Positions 26,334-35,596 of a stretch of 64,000 nt of DNA are shown piece after piece. Location of the stretch: positions 1-64,000 of the forward strand of contig CABIZO010000008.1 of NCBI GenBank assembly GCA_902363255.1. Reading direction: 5' to 3'. The position numbers were made by a program, and so were the translations under genes. How positions within the stretch are numbered: the stretch's first letter is position 1; each line of letters starts with the position of its first letter. Source of the stretch: Peptostreptococcaceae bacterium. Its GTDB lineage: Bacteria > Bacillota > Clostridia > Peptostreptococcales > Peptostreptococcaceae. The notes below the pieces were generated by a model. That model did not search any database. It was not told the DNA's origin and saw only the letters and a program-made list of their open reading frames with translations.

Positions 26334-26654
26334 GTGCGAATAGAAAAAGGTTCTGATATTACAAAAAATGTTAAAATAATAGAATGGATAAAAAATGAAA
26401 TACTAATAAGTGTAAGTAATTTGTTCAATCTAATATTCAAGGGAGTAAAACCTATTGACGATGGACTTCAAAATGCAATAGCTAATATAATTATGTTGTC
26501 ATATCTTTTAGGTAAAAGATTAGGCATTAGTTTTGATGAAATAGATTATAAAATTAAAGAAAAAGCAAAAGAAGGAATAAAAGAAGAGCATAGTATAGAA
26601 ACATGGTTTGGAGATTTGTCAAAATTAGAAAAACATATGGACAATAGGGAGTGA
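26334..26654 (+). CDS. MazG-like family protein
   Basis: 106 aa, GTG start behind GAGGAGGGG. The helical sequence KIIEWIKNEILISVSNLFNLIFKG...DDGLQNAIANIIMLSYLLGKRLGISFDEIDYKIKEKA matches the MazG-like all-alpha family often found just before DUF2232 and gdpP in Clostridia. Canonical MazG metal-binding EExxE/ExxD motifs are not clear, so pyrophosphatase activity is uncertain. Ends 6 bp before the DUF2232 gene. Confidence 0.7.
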   Translation: MRIEKGSDITKNVKIIEWIKNEILISVSNLFNLIFKGVKPIDDGLQNAIANIIMLSYLLGKRLGISFDEIDYKIKEKAKEGIKEEHSIETWFGDLSKLEKHMDNRE

Positions 26655-26660
26655 TATAAA

Positions 26661-27611
26661 TTGAATAAGGATTTAAGACTATCAAATGTATTACTGATAG
26701 TCAGTTTAGCTATAATATTAATATTAGTAGGCTTAAATGTTTCTCAATTAAGTTTATTATTAATGTTAATACCGATACCCTTTGCATTAATCGGAACATT
26801 ATCAAATATTAAAAATAACATAATATCATTAATCACTACATTTTTAGCTTTAATATTTTTTACTAAAACCACATATGCTGTTGATATATTTATAAACAGC
26901 ATTGTTCCTGGAACGATAATAGGGATTATAGCTAAAAAGGTTTTAAGTAAACAAGAAAGCAATAAATATGAACCAATTTTTGTAGGTTCAATAATATTTA
27001 TACTTTCTATAGTAGTACATTATGTTATATCTAAATATGCTTTTAAAGTTGATATATTAGATGAATTAATACAAGTTTTTAATAAAAGCATAGAGACCCA
27101 AAAAAGTTTGCTACAATCAACAACTAATAATGAATTATTAAGCACAGAAAATATTACAGATACATTTAGAAATATAGTTCCGTCTATATTATTTTTTAGA
27201 GGTATGATTTTATCGATAATTATATACTTAGTTGAAATATATGCTCTAAAAAAAATGAAATATGGAAATTTAGAGCATATAAAGTTTAGAAATTTTTATT
27301 TACCGGGAAATGCAATATTAATTTCTCTCGTGTTATATTTATTGATGATAGTACTATCTTATATGAAAACACCTTTGTATACAGATGCAATATTATTAAA
27401 CCTACAAATAGTATTTAATTTTATGTTTATAATACAAGGTATATGTGTATCTATTTATTTTATAAAAAAATGGCTTAAAGACGGAATAGGCAAAAATGTA
27501 TTTATTAGTGCCATGTGTGTAGGGATATTTGGAGTGACAGGAATTTCTTTTATAGGTATGGTAGATAGTATATTAGATTTTAGACAAGTAAGAGTATACA
27601 AATCTATATAG
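26661..27611 (+). CDS. yybS: DUF2232 membrane protein (YybS-like)
   Basis: 316 aa with about eight hydrophobic segments spread over the length (for example LLIVSLAIILILVGL, LLLMLIPIPFALIGTL, LISLVLYLLMIVLSYM). TTG start. DUF2232/YybS proteins resemble transporter-like S-components and lie beside gdpP (yybT) and rplI in Firmicutes, as here. Substrate unknown. 10 bp before gdpP. Confidence 0.82.
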   Translation: MNKDLRLSNVLLIVSLAIILILVGLNVSQLSLLLMLIPIPFALIGTLSNIKNNIISLITTFLALIFFTKTTYAVDIFINSIVPGTIIGIIAKKVLSKQESNKYEPIFVGSIIFILSIVVHYVISKYAFKVDILDELIQVFNKSIETQKSLLQSTTNNELLSTENITDTFRNIVPSILFFRGMILSIIIYLVEIYALKKMKYGNLEHIKFRNFYLPGNAILISLVLYLLMIVLSYMKTPLYTDAILLNLQIVFNFMFIIQGICVSIYFIKKWLKDGIGKNVFISAMCVGIFGVTGISFIGMVDSILDFRQVRVYKSI

Positions 27612-27621
27612 GAGGATAGAA

Positions 27622-29616
27622 ATGAGGAATAAACCCAGTTTTAAAATAAATATGCCAGAAATAAATATATATATATTAATTATTGGAATAACAAGTTTAA
27701 TCCTACTTTTCTATAATTTATATATAGGATGTTTGTTTTTCTTTGCTTTTATTTATATAGTATTTCATAATTGGAGGATAGCTAATTTTAGAAAAAAAGA
27801 GTGGAATAGATATATTGAAACATTGTCTATAGATATAGATGAGACAACAAAAAAAGCTATAATGAACTTACCTATACCTCTTTGTATCCTTGAATTTGAT
27901 GGAAATATATCTTGGTATAATAAGAAGTTTTATGAGATGACACAGTCGTCTGATTTACTTGGTGAGAATATTGATAACATAGTAAAAAATCTTAATTTAA
28001 GAAAAGTATTAAATGAAAATAAAGAAATGTACACCGAAGTAAGTTATAAAGATAGAGAATATACTGTTGTTTATAATGTTATAAAAAACGAACAAGATAA
28101 ACAAGTAAAATATTTAATGATGCTTTATTGGATAGATAAAACAGAATATTTGAAGCTTACTCAAAAATATGAGGAAGAAAAAAATATTATAATGTTAATT
28201 CAAGTAGATGGATATGACGAGGTATTAAAGAGTGCTAGTGAGGAAAAAAGACCTTTAATTTCTGTAGAGTTAGAGAGGATACTATCAGGGTTAGAAACAT
28301 CCTTACAAGCTGCAATAAAAAGAACATCAAAAGATAAATACATAGTCATAACTAATCAAAAGGGACTATCTAAACTTCAAGAAAATAAATTTACTATATT
28401 AGATACAATAAGAGATATTGATTATGGAAACACACTTCCTGTAACCATAAGTATAGGTGTTGGAAGAGGTGGCGATTCTATTTATGAAAATATTAAACTT
28501 GCAGCTGGAGCTTTAGACTTAGCTTTAGGTAGGGGTGGAGACCAGGCTATTGTAAAAACAAAAGATAAGTTTGAGTTTTATGGTGGAAAATCTAAGGCAG
28601 TTGAAAAAACTACGAAAGTTAAATCTAGATTAATAGGTCATGCATTGAAAGAAATAGTATCACAAAGTAAGACTATTTATATAATGGGGCATAAATATCC
28701 AGATTTAGATGCTATGGGGGCAGCGGTTGGTATATATGATATATGTAAATCTCTGAAGAAAGAAACTCATATAGTATTAGATTATGTTAATGAATCCATA
28801 GATGAATTTGTAAGCAGATTGAATAAATGTGAATATTATAAAGATTTATTTATAAGTAGAGAAGATGCAATTAAAAATTGTACTAGGGATACTCTAGTAG
28901 TTGTGGTTGATACTCATAGACCTAGCTATACAGAATGTGAAGAGTTGCTAAGAATTAGTAAAAAAATAGCTGTAATAGATCACCATAGAAAAGGAGTAGA
29001 AGCTATACAAGATACTGTTTTATCATTCCATGAAATATATGTGTCATCTACTTGTGAAATGGTAACGGAAGTTGTCCAATATTTAGAGGATGATGTTAAA
29101 ATAAATAAACTTACAGCAGAAGGGCTTCTAGCAGGAATAAGTTTAGATACAAAATTCTTTGCATTTAAAACAGGAGTAAGAACCTTTGAGGCGGCTTCTT
29201 ATTTAAAGAAGGCAGGAGCAGATACTACAGAGGTTAAGAAATTATTTAGAGCAAATGTTGAAGATTTTAAAACGAAAGCAGAAATTATAGGTAATACACG
29301 TATTATTGATAATAGAATATGTATATCTTATTCAAAGGAACAATCTGAAAATATAAATGTAGTTATTGCACAGGCTGCAGATGAGCTATTAACAGTAAAG
29401 AAAATAGAGGCATCATTTGTATTAGGCGAGAAAGATGGGACTATATTTATAAGTGCAAGATCATTAGGAAAAATAAATGTACATGTTTTAATGGAAAAAT
29501 TGGGTGGAGGTGGACATATGGATATAGCTGGTGCCCAAATGGAGGGTGTGTCTATCCAGGAAGCCTACATGAAAGTAAATGAAATAATTGAAGAATACTT
29601 AAGGGAGGAAGACTAA
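27622..29616 (+). CDS. gdpP: Cyclic-di-AMP phosphodiesterase GdpP
   Basis: 664 aa. Two N-terminal membrane segments (about 15-55), a PAS-like domain (about 80-175), a degenerate GGDEF domain (VSIGVGRGGDS, GRGGDQAIVK, lacking GGDEF) and a DHH-DHHA1 phosphoesterase half with MGHKYPDLDAMGAA, VVVVDTHRP and IDHHRKG as metal ligands. It hydrolyses c-di-AMP and so tunes osmotic and cell-wall physiology. RBS GGAGGA. Adjacent rplI start overlaps its stop (ATGA-like). Confidence 0.94.
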   Translation: MRNKPSFKINMPEINIYILIIGITSLILLFYNLYIGCLFFFAFIYIVFHNWRIANFRKKEWNRYIETLSIDIDETTKKAIMNLPIPLCILEFDGNISWYNKKFYEMTQSSDLLGENIDNIVKNLNLRKVLNENKEMYTEVSYKDREYTVVYNVIKNEQDKQVKYLMMLYWIDKTEYLKLTQKYEEEKNIIMLIQVDGYDEVLKSASEEKRPLISVELERILSGLETSLQAAIKRTSKDKYIVITNQKGLSKLQENKFTILDTIRDIDYGNTLPVTISIGVGRGGDSIYENIKLAAGALDLALGRGGDQAIVKTKDKFEFYGGKSKAVEKTTKVKSRLIGHALKEIVSQSKTIYIMGHKYPDLDAMGAAVGIYDICKSLKKETHIVLDYVNESIDEFVSRLNKCEYYKDLFISREDAIKNCTRDTLVVVVDTHRPSYTECEELLRISKKIAVIDHHRKGVEAIQDTVLSFHEIYVSSTCEMVTEVVQYLEDDVKINKLTAEGLLAGISLDTKFFAFKTGVRTFEAASYLKKAGADTTEVKKLFRANVEDFKTKAEIIGNTRIIDNRICISYSKEQSENINVVIAQAADELLTVKKIEASFVLGEKDGTIFISARSLGKINVHVLMEKLGGGGHMDIAGAQMEGVSIQEAYMKVNEIIEEYLREED

Positions 29617-30066
29617 ATGAAAGTAATATTATTAAAAGATGTAAAAGGAACAGGAAAAGAAGGAGAAGTTAAAGAAGTAAGTGATGGATATGCAAGAAAC
29701 TTCTTACTACCTAAAAAAATGGCAGTAGTTGCTGATAATACAAATGTAAAAGAATTAAATGAAAAGAATAAATCAAAAGAATTAAAAGCTCAAAAAGAAT
29801 ATGAAGATGCTGTTGAATTAGGAAAGAAAATGGAAGATATGGCAGTGACTATATATTCTAAAGCAGGTGAAGGTGGAAGATTATTCGGATCAATAACTTC
29901 TAAAGATATAGCGGAACAATTAAAGAAACAACATGGAGTAGAAGTTGATAAGAGAAAAGTTTCTCTTGATGAACCAATTAGAGTTTTAGGTTCAAGATTT
30001 GTTGAAGTAAAGATACATCAAAAAGTAACTACAAAAATAAGAGTAGATGTTAGAGAAAAACAATAG
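29617..30066 (+). CDS. rplI: 50S ribosomal protein L9
   Basis: 149 aa: MKVILLKDVKGTGKEGEVKEVSDGYARNFLLPK, the L9 N-domain signature, then the long connecting helix and a C-terminal domain with GGRLFGSIT. It stabilises the L1 stalk region. It starts immediately after the gdpP stop and precedes dnaB by 22 bp, the standard Firmicute order. Confidence 0.96.
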   Translation: MKVILLKDVKGTGKEGEVKEVSDGYARNFLLPKKMAVVADNTNVKELNEKNKSKELKAQKEYEDAVELGKKMEDMAVTIYSKAGEGGRLFGSITSKDIAEQLKKQHGVEVDKRKVSLDEPIRVLGSRFVEVKIHQKVTTKIRVDVREKQ

Positions 30067-30088
30067 GCACTAGGTTGAGGTGATAGTA

Positions 30089-31417
30089 ATGGAGGACATA
30101 AGTAGAATTCCTCCACATAGTGTGGAATCAGAACAATCAATATTAGGTTCTATTATACTTGATAAAGACGCGATTATAACTGTAGCAGAAACTATAGTGC
30201 CAGGAGATTTTTATAAAGAAGCTCACAAAATAATATATGAGTCTATGTTAAGTTTAAATAGCAATAATGAGCCTATAGATTTGATAACATTAATAGAGGA
30301 ATTACGAAAAGAAGGTCATTTAGATAATGTAGGTGGTATAAGTTATCTAACAAGTCTTTCAACAATAGTTCCAACGACATCAAATGTAAAGTATTACGCC
30401 AACATAGTGAAAGAAAAATCAGTCATGAGACAGCTTATTAAGGCGTCTAATGAGATTATAAACTTAGGATATGATGCTTCTACAGATGTTCAGGAAATAT
30501 TAGATAAGGCAGAAAAAAATATATTTGATATATCTCAAGAAAAAGCTAGTGACGATATCCAACCGATAAACTTGGTACTACAAGATACCTTTGATATGAT
30601 TGAAAAGTTATGTACAGAAAAAAGTGATGTTACAGGGATAACCACTGGTTTTACAGATTTAAATAAAAAAATAAATGGATTGCAAAGAACAGACTTAATT
30701 TTGTTGGCAGCAAGACCTGCCATGGGAAAAACGGCATTTTCACTAAACCTTGTCCAAAATGCTGCATTAAAAGGTGATGCATCTGTAGCAGTATTTAGTT
30801 TGGAGATGTCTAAGGAACAGCTTGTTCAACGTATGTTATCTGCACAGTCTAATGTAGAATTGAGTAAAATAAAAACTGGTACACTTGGTGAATCAGATTG
30901 GCCGAGAATAATAGATGCTATGGCTGTATTGTCAGAGGCTAATATTTTTATAGATGATACTCCAGGGATAAAAATATCAGAAATAAGATCAAAATGTAGA
31001 AGATTAAAAATAGAAAAGGGATTAGATTTAATCTTAATAGATTACCTTCAATTAATGGAAGGTGAGGGCAAAAATGAAAATAGACAGCAAGAAATAGCTA
31101 AAATTTCTAGATCATTAAAAATATTAGCTAAGGAATTGGATTGCCCTGTAATTGCTCTTTCACAGTTATCTCGTTCACCAGAACTTAGAAAAGACCATAG
31201 GCCTATACTATCAGACCTAAGGGAATCTGGATCAATAGAGCAGGATGCAGATATAGTTATGTTCTTATATAGAGATGAATACTATCATGATGACTCTGAG
31301 AAGAAGAATATAGGAGAAGTTATAGTAGCAAAAAATAGACATGGTGAAACTGGAAATGTAGAATTAGTATGGTTTGGGCAAGTACAAAAATTTGCCGACA
31401 AAGTTAGAGAAATATAA
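30089..31417 (+). CDS. dnaB: Replicative DNA helicase DnaB (DnaC in Bacillus nomenclature)
   Basis: 442 aa. N-terminal DnaB domain (PPHSVESEQSILGSIILD), then a RecA-like ATPase with Walker A AARPAMGKTAFSLN (about 210), FSLEMSKEQLVQRML, Walker B LILIDYLQLM and SRSPELR. The hexamer unwinds DNA at the fork. A GTG three codons upstream is in frame, but GAGGTG spacing favours ATG 30089. End of the gdpP-rplI-dnaB run; its loader (dnaI) lies at 33431. Confidence 0.95.
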   Translation: MEDISRIPPHSVESEQSILGSIILDKDAIITVAETIVPGDFYKEAHKIIYESMLSLNSNNEPIDLITLIEELRKEGHLDNVGGISYLTSLSTIVPTTSNVKYYANIVKEKSVMRQLIKASNEIINLGYDASTDVQEILDKAEKNIFDISQEKASDDIQPINLVLQDTFDMIEKLCTEKSDVTGITTGFTDLNKKINGLQRTDLILLAARPAMGKTAFSLNLVQNAALKGDASVAVFSLEMSKEQLVQRMLSAQSNVELSKIKTGTLGESDWPRIIDAMAVLSEANIFIDDTPGIKISEIRSKCRRLKIEKGLDLILIDYLQLMEGEGKNENRQQEIAKISRSLKILAKELDCPVIALSQLSRSPELRKDHRPILSDLRESGSIEQDADIVMFLYRDEYYHDDSEKKNIGEVIVAKNRHGETGNVELVWFGQVQKFADKVREI

Positions 31418-31421
31418 ACAT

Positions 31422-31552
31422 ATATCCACAGAACAACCTTTCTATAATTGGGAAAAATGTGGATATTTATGAAAAAATAGTATTGAATACAGTGAATACA
31501 ATAAAAAATTATACACAGTATCCACAAATTGTTTGTGGATAAATGTGTATAA
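31422..31552. other. Palindromic cluster of DnaA-box-like sequences after dnaB
   Basis: Six nonamers in 131 bp: ATATCCACA 31422-31430, TGTGGATAT 31458-31466, TTATACACA 31509-31517, GTATCCACA 31518-31526, TGTGGATAA 31534-31542 (perfect), TGTGTATAA 31544-31552. The last four form a near-perfect inverted repeat of TTATACACA-spacer-ATCCACAAA arms around TTG. It lies about 20 kb from oriC in a 244-bp gap without genes. It could titrate DnaA, act as a secondary DnaA-binding region, or simply fold in the dnaB 3' end. Confidence 0.7.
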
Positions 31553-31582
31553 CTACATAAATATGTATAAAAGTTAAAGAGA

Positions 31583-31620
31583 GAGTTGTTTATAAGATGT
31601 TTATATCTTTTAAACAACTC
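31583..31620. other. Hairpin before the 31662 gene
   Basis: GAGTTGTTTA/TAAACAACTC (10 bp) continues through a 2-nt internal loop into AGAT/ATCT. No T-run follows. Candidate weak terminator of the dnaB transcript or leader structure for the next gene. Confidence 0.5.
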
Positions 31621-31661
31621 ATATTTATGCCCAAAAATAAGTTAGATACGAGGAGGATAAA

Positions 31662-31967
31662 ATGAAAATAGAGATATTTCTTGTGTATCCAATGATGGGA
31701 ATTGTTAATAAAGAAAGTAATTTATTAAGAATTGTGGACAATGATTTAAAAGAAAGTTTAGTGATTTATTTAATGGAAGAAAATAATCAATATAATGTAT
31801 ATATGATGAATACAATGACAGGGATTATGAGCAAACTAACTACAAGTCAAGATTTAGCTGAAATTGATAATCTAAATGATTTTTTAATGAGTAATAAAGA
31901 GAATATTATGAAAGGGGAAGACCTAGAGTCAATAGAATCATACATATTAAATTTAATTAAACATTAA
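31662..31967 (+). CDS. Hypothetical protein between dnaB and purA
   Basis: 101 aa, ATG behind GAGGAGG. Acidic, with no membrane segment or signal peptide; it alternates short beta-like stretches (MKIEIFLVYPMMGIVN, ESLVIYLM, YNVYMMN) with an acidic C-terminal helix. No family recognised. Codon use looks like the neighbours, so it appears native. Expressed alone or as a tail of the dnaB unit. Confidence 0.7.
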   Translation: MKIEIFLVYPMMGIVNKESNLLRIVDNDLKESLVIYLMEENNQYNVYMMNTMTGIMSKLTTSQDLAEIDNLNDFLMSNKENIMKGEDLESIESYILNLIKH

Positions 31968-31972
31968 AAAAG

Positions 31973-32019
31973 TTGAAACTAAAACGAATATTTGTTAAAA
32001 TATATAACGTAAGTGTTCG
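31973..32019 (+). promoter_or_regulatory. purA promoter with a PurR-like operator
   Basis: TTGAAA (31973-31978), 17 nt, TAAAAT (31996-32001). A CGAAT half (31985-31989) in the spacer and an inverted GTTCG half (32015-32019) just downstream are separated by 25 bp, the arrangement (GAAC-N24/25-GTTC-like) of B. subtilis PurR boxes. The first half has a mismatch (GAAT). Confidence 0.5.
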
Positions 32020-32092
32020 ATAATTGAAATTGAAAATAAATTATATATTAAATTTATTAAGATTTAGTATATAGATAATAGAGGTGAAATAA

Positions 32093-33382
32093 ATGAAAAC
32101 AGTAGCGGTTGTTGGTTCTCAATGGGGAGATGAGGGAAAAGGAAAGGTTATTGATTTCCTTGCTACTCAAGCTGACGTAGTAGTTAGAGGTCAAGGTGGT
32201 AACAATGCAGGTCATACATTAGTAGTAGATGGAAAGAAATTTGCATTAAGATTAATACCATCAGGAATATTAAATTCAAATACTATAAACGTAATAGGAA
32301 ATGGTATAGTATTTGATCCTAAAGGTTTCTTTGAAGAAATAGAAATGCTTGAAAGTAATGGAATAAGTACTAAAAATATAAAAATAAGTGATAGAGCTCA
32401 CATAGTATTTCCATATCATAAGGAATTAGATGGATTAGCAGAAGAAGCAAGAGGAGATAACAAAATAGGAACAACTAAAAAAGGTATCGGTCCTTGCTAC
32501 ATGGATAAAACAGAAAGATCAGGAATAAGAGTTTGTGATCTTATGAATAAAGAAGTATTTGCTAATAAATTAAAACTACAAGTTGAAGCTAAAAATAAAT
32601 TAGTTACAGGTATATATGGAAAAGATCCAATGTTTGATTTTGATGAAATATACAATGAATTTATAGTATATGCAGAAAAAATGAAACCATATGTAACAGA
32701 TACAACTGTAGTTGTTTATGATGCAATAAAAGAAAATAAAAAAGTATTATTTGAAGGTGCTCAAGGTACTTTATTAGATTTAGACTTAGGAACTTATCCA
32801 TATGTAACATCTTCACATCCAACATCAGGAGGATTCTCAGTAGGTTCTGGTGTAGGACCAAACATGATAAAAGATGTTGTTGGTATAGTAAAAGCTTATA
32901 CAACAAGAGTTGGAGAAGGACCATTTGTAACTGAATTATTCGATGAGATTGGTGAAAGAATAAGAGTTCAAGGTCATGAATTTGGAACTGTTACAGGAAG
33001 AGCTAGAAGATGTGGTTGGTTCGATGCTGTTATAGTAAAATATGCAGCTAGAGTAAATGGTTTAACTAGTATATCATTCATGTTATTAGATGTATTAACA
33101 GGATTTGATAAAATAAAAATATGTACTGCTTACAAAATGGGAGATGAAATAATAAATAACTTCCCTGCTTCATTAGAAGATTTAGCAAAATGTGAGCCAG
33201 TATACGAAGAATTAGATGGATGGAATGAAGATATAACAAAAGTTGAGAACTTTGATGATCTTCCTGAAAATGCTAAGAAATATATAGCTAGAATAGAAGA
33301 ATTAATAGGCGTTAGCATAGATTTAGTATCTGTTGGACCAAACAGAACTCAAACTATAATAAGAAAAAACATATTCGCATAA
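32093..33382 (+). CDS. purA: Adenylosuccinate synthetase
   Basis: 429 aa. GDEGKGKVIDFL (GTP-binding loop near 13-24), NNAGHT, KKGIGPCYMDK, GAQGTLLDLDLGTYPYVTSSHP and VGEGPFVTEL are hallmark PurA stretches. It converts IMP, GTP and aspartate to adenylosuccinate. Single-gene unit with a PurR-like operator upstream and a bidirectional terminator after it. RBS AGAGGTG. Confidence 0.97.
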   Translation: MKTVAVVGSQWGDEGKGKVIDFLATQADVVVRGQGGNNAGHTLVVDGKKFALRLIPSGILNSNTINVIGNGIVFDPKGFFEEIEMLESNGISTKNIKISDRAHIVFPYHKELDGLAEEARGDNKIGTTKKGIGPCYMDKTERSGIRVCDLMNKEVFANKLKLQVEAKNKLVTGIYGKDPMFDFDEIYNEFIVYAEKMKPYVTDTTVVVYDAIKENKKVLFEGAQGTLLDLDLGTYPYVTSSHPTSGGFSVGSGVGPNMIKDVVGIVKAYTTRVGEGPFVTELFDEIGERIRVQGHEFGTVTGRARRCGWFDAVIVKYAARVNGLTSISFMLLDVLTGFDKIKICTAYKMGDEIINNFPASLEDLAKCEPVYEELDGWNEDITKVENFDDLPENAKKYIARIEELIGVSIDLVSVGPNRTQTIIRKNIFA

Positions 33383-33398
33383 TGTTTCACATAGAACA

Positions 33399-33432
33399 AA
33401 AAGGAGAAAACTGTTAAAAGTTTTCTCCTTTT
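33399..33432. terminator. Bidirectional terminator between purA and dnaI
   Basis: AAAAGGAGAAAACT/AGTTTTCTCCTTTT 14-bp stem with a 6-nt loop, T-rich on both sides. It serves purA (plus) and the convergent dnaI gene (minus), whose stop codon is at its edge. Confidence 0.9.
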
Positions 33433-34435
33433 ATTTATTTATATTAGATATTTTATTTTGCCATCTTAAATCAGCACCAATAAATTTAATCATTTTAAAT
33501 TTATCAAAAATACGTGAAAAAATTCTTTGTGAATAAAGTTCACCAAGTTGAGCAGGGTTAAGATTAGTAGAAATAATAGTTTTTTTACCGTTTAATAAAC
33601 GAGTATTTAGAATTATAAATAATTCACTAATAGTGAATGAGTTAGTAAGCTCTGTACCCAAATCATCTATTATTAAAAGATCACATTCAAATAAGTTTTC
33701 ATAATCTTCTCTAGATAAATGATTATCAGAATTTCTAAATTTATATTCTTCTATAATTTCAAACATTTTAAACGCCGTCTGATATATAACTAAATATCCT
33801 TTATCAAGAAGTTCTTTGGCTATATAGCTAGACATAAAAGTTTTTCCTAATCCTGTATCACCATAGAATAATAAGTTTTTATCGTTGTCTTTATCAAAAT
33901 CATAAATAAATTCATCACAATCAGATAAAATTAGTTGCATATTTTGTCTAGGAGAAACTCCAGTGCTTGGATCAACCTCTTCTGAAAAAATACTGTCATC
34001 ATAAGTGCATTGATTTTGCTTTTCTAAAGTTCTAGATAAATTAGACATTTTATATGATTCATTAATGATAGCTTGTTTTAAACAATTGCACTTTTTACCA
34101 TTTGGAAGGAAACCTCTATCTTTGCATAAGTTACATTCATATTGAATATCAAGATATCCCTTTGGAACATTCCATTTGTCTAATAAAGCCTGTTTTTCAT
34201 TAGTTAAAGCTTGTATCTTCTCCTTTGCTTCCAAAGTAAGAGCATCCTTATTTGATGGATTTTTAAGAACAAGTTTCATCATTTCTAATCCAACTTTGCT
34301 AATTTCACCTTCTATTTCTTTAACTTTTGGAATTTGTTTATAAACATCATTTTTTCTTTGTTCCAGCATTCTATCTGCTTTATCTCTTTTTCTTTCATAA
34401 CTAGTAAGAATATCTCTTAATTTTGATTCCTGCAT
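33431..34435 (-). CDS. dnaI: Helicase loader DnaI/DnaC-like AAA+ ATPase
   Basis: 334 aa. An N-terminal coiled region (about 1-80), a zinc-ribbon-like CNLCKDRGFLPNGKKCNC (about 100-117), then an AAA+ domain with Walker A GDTGLGKT (about 195), Walker B LLIIDDLGTE and sensor motif STNLNPAQL. It loads the DnaB hexamer at the origin. It follows dnaD by 15 bp on the same strand; RBS AGGTGG. Confidence 0.93.
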   Translation of the reverse strand: MQESKLRDILTSYERKRDKADRMLEQRKNDVYKQIPKVKEIEGEISKVGLEMMKLVLKNPSNKDALTLEAKEKIQALTNEKQALLDKWNVPKGYLDIQYECNLCKDRGFLPNGKKCNCLKQAIINESYKMSNLSRTLEKQNQCTYDDSIFSEEVDPSTGVSPRQNMQLILSDCDEFIYDFDKDNDKNLLFYGDTGLGKTFMSSYIAKELLDKGYLVIYQTAFKMFEIIEEYKFRNSDNHLSREDYENLFECDLLIIDDLGTELTNSFTISELFIILNTRLLNGKKTIISTNLNPAQLGELYSQRIFSRIFDKFKMIKFIGADLRWQNKISNINK

Positions 34436-34450
34436 CTAACCACCTACCTA

Positions 34451-35503
34451 TTAAAATTTCCCTTTTTGACTTTCTTTTAGAAGTTTTTCTAACTCATCAG
34501 GGCTGTAGTTCCTAAATGTTTCGTTGATATTGTGGAATCTTGTTTTAACTTTAGGCGTAGTATTAGTATTTGTATTTTTTCGTTGTTGTTTCTTTTGATT
34601 AAATTCTTCTTCTAATTTTTCTATATCATCTAAAGTTTTAACATTATTCTTTTTATATCTTTCTATTATACCATTTATATAAGAGATAGAAGGATTAGAT
34701 GTATTTTTAGCTTTGCTACAAGCTTCTAATATAACTTCTATATCCATATTGTACTTATCAATCCATATATCCATAATTCTTTTTTCTTCTGTACCAGGAT
34801 TTCTATTAAATCCAAGAGATTTAAAAATAAGTCTATGGATATCATAACGTTTCTTATCTTCTATTATATTATTTTCAATATCTTCTACAGTATAAAGACC
34901 TAAATCATACCAATTTCTAAGTATTCCTTCTATATAGTTTAGATTCTTAGGTGTTCCATTGTTATTTTGCTTTGAAATTTCATAAGCATAAACAATAACA
35001 TCAGGATTAACATTGAATTTTTCTCTTATATCTAATATCCTTAATTTTTCAGACGGATCAAGGAATCTTCCAATTATACGATTTATACTATTAAACATTT
35101 TAGTTATACTTGGATTTTCTCCAGCAGAAACTATTCTATCACTATTAGATTTAATAGAAGGCGTATTAACTTGTAGATTTTCAACATATAACCTTTTTAG
35201 ATCTAAAAACTCAATTGAATAATCAAAATCATCAGGACTATCATTCTTATGCATTTTTACTATGTTTTGTTTTTCCCAGAATTTCCATGCATTTATAACA
35301 TCTGATAAAGGAACTTCTAAAATTCTAGCAATAGAACGGTTATCAAATTTAGAATCTGGTATGGAAGAACACACTTGTCTATATGCTAAAAGATATACCT
35401 TCGTGTATAATCCATCACCCATAGGCATATATATATCTATGAAGATGTTTGGGATGGTTGTCTCTCCAAAATCTATATCATTTTCTTCTTTATAAAAAAA
35501 CAT
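34451..35503 (-). CDS. dnaD: Replication initiation protein DnaD-like
   Basis: 350 aa. An N-terminal winged helix (about 20-90), then two DnaD/phage-DnaB (DnaB_2) C-terminal-type domains at about 135-210 and 220-290 (GRFLDPSEKLRILDIREKF..., and KSLGFNRNPGTEEKRIMDIWIDKYNMD...), each ending in YI.GI..W/R. A charged Lys/Asn/Gln-rich stretch and a C-terminal NYSPDELEKLLKESQK follow. It helps open and load at the origin with DnaI. Two repeats of the domain fit Clostridial DnaD. Confidence 0.88.
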   Translation of the reverse strand: MFFYKEENDIDFGETTIPNIFIDIYMPMGDGLYTKVYLLAYRQVCSSIPDSKFDNRSIARILEVPLSDVINAWKFWEKQNIVKMHKNDSPDDFDYSIEFLDLKRLYVENLQVNTPSIKSNSDRIVSAGENPSITKMFNSINRIIGRFLDPSEKLRILDIREKFNVNPDVIVYAYEISKQNNNGTPKNLNYIEGILRNWYDLGLYTVEDIENNIIEDKKRYDIHRLIFKSLGFNRNPGTEEKRIMDIWIDKYNMDIEVILEACSKAKNTSNPSISYINGIIERYKKNNVKTLDDIEKLEEEFNQKKQQRKNTNTNTTPKVKTRFHNINETFRNYSPDELEKLLKESQKGKF

Positions 35504-35521
35504 ATAATCACCTCAGCTTCA

Positions 35522-35527
35522 ATTATA
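35522..35527 (-). promoter_or_regulatory. Extended -10 promoter for dnaD-dnaI
   Basis: Minus strand reads TGTTATAAT about 19 nt before dnaD; the -35 is weak. It faces the divergent M1 peptidase gene across a 93-bp gap. Confidence 0.45.
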
Positions 35528-35596
35528 ACATAAAAGCTATTACAAATTTATATTGGAAGTTTTAAAAAAAAATATTCACCAAAAAGGAGGTATAAA

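Noticed and set aside
33383..33398. Second parS-like sequence just after purA
   Set aside because: Only 13 of 16 positions match, with changes in the central half. It overlaps the lead-in to the purA terminator, so I treat it as chance.
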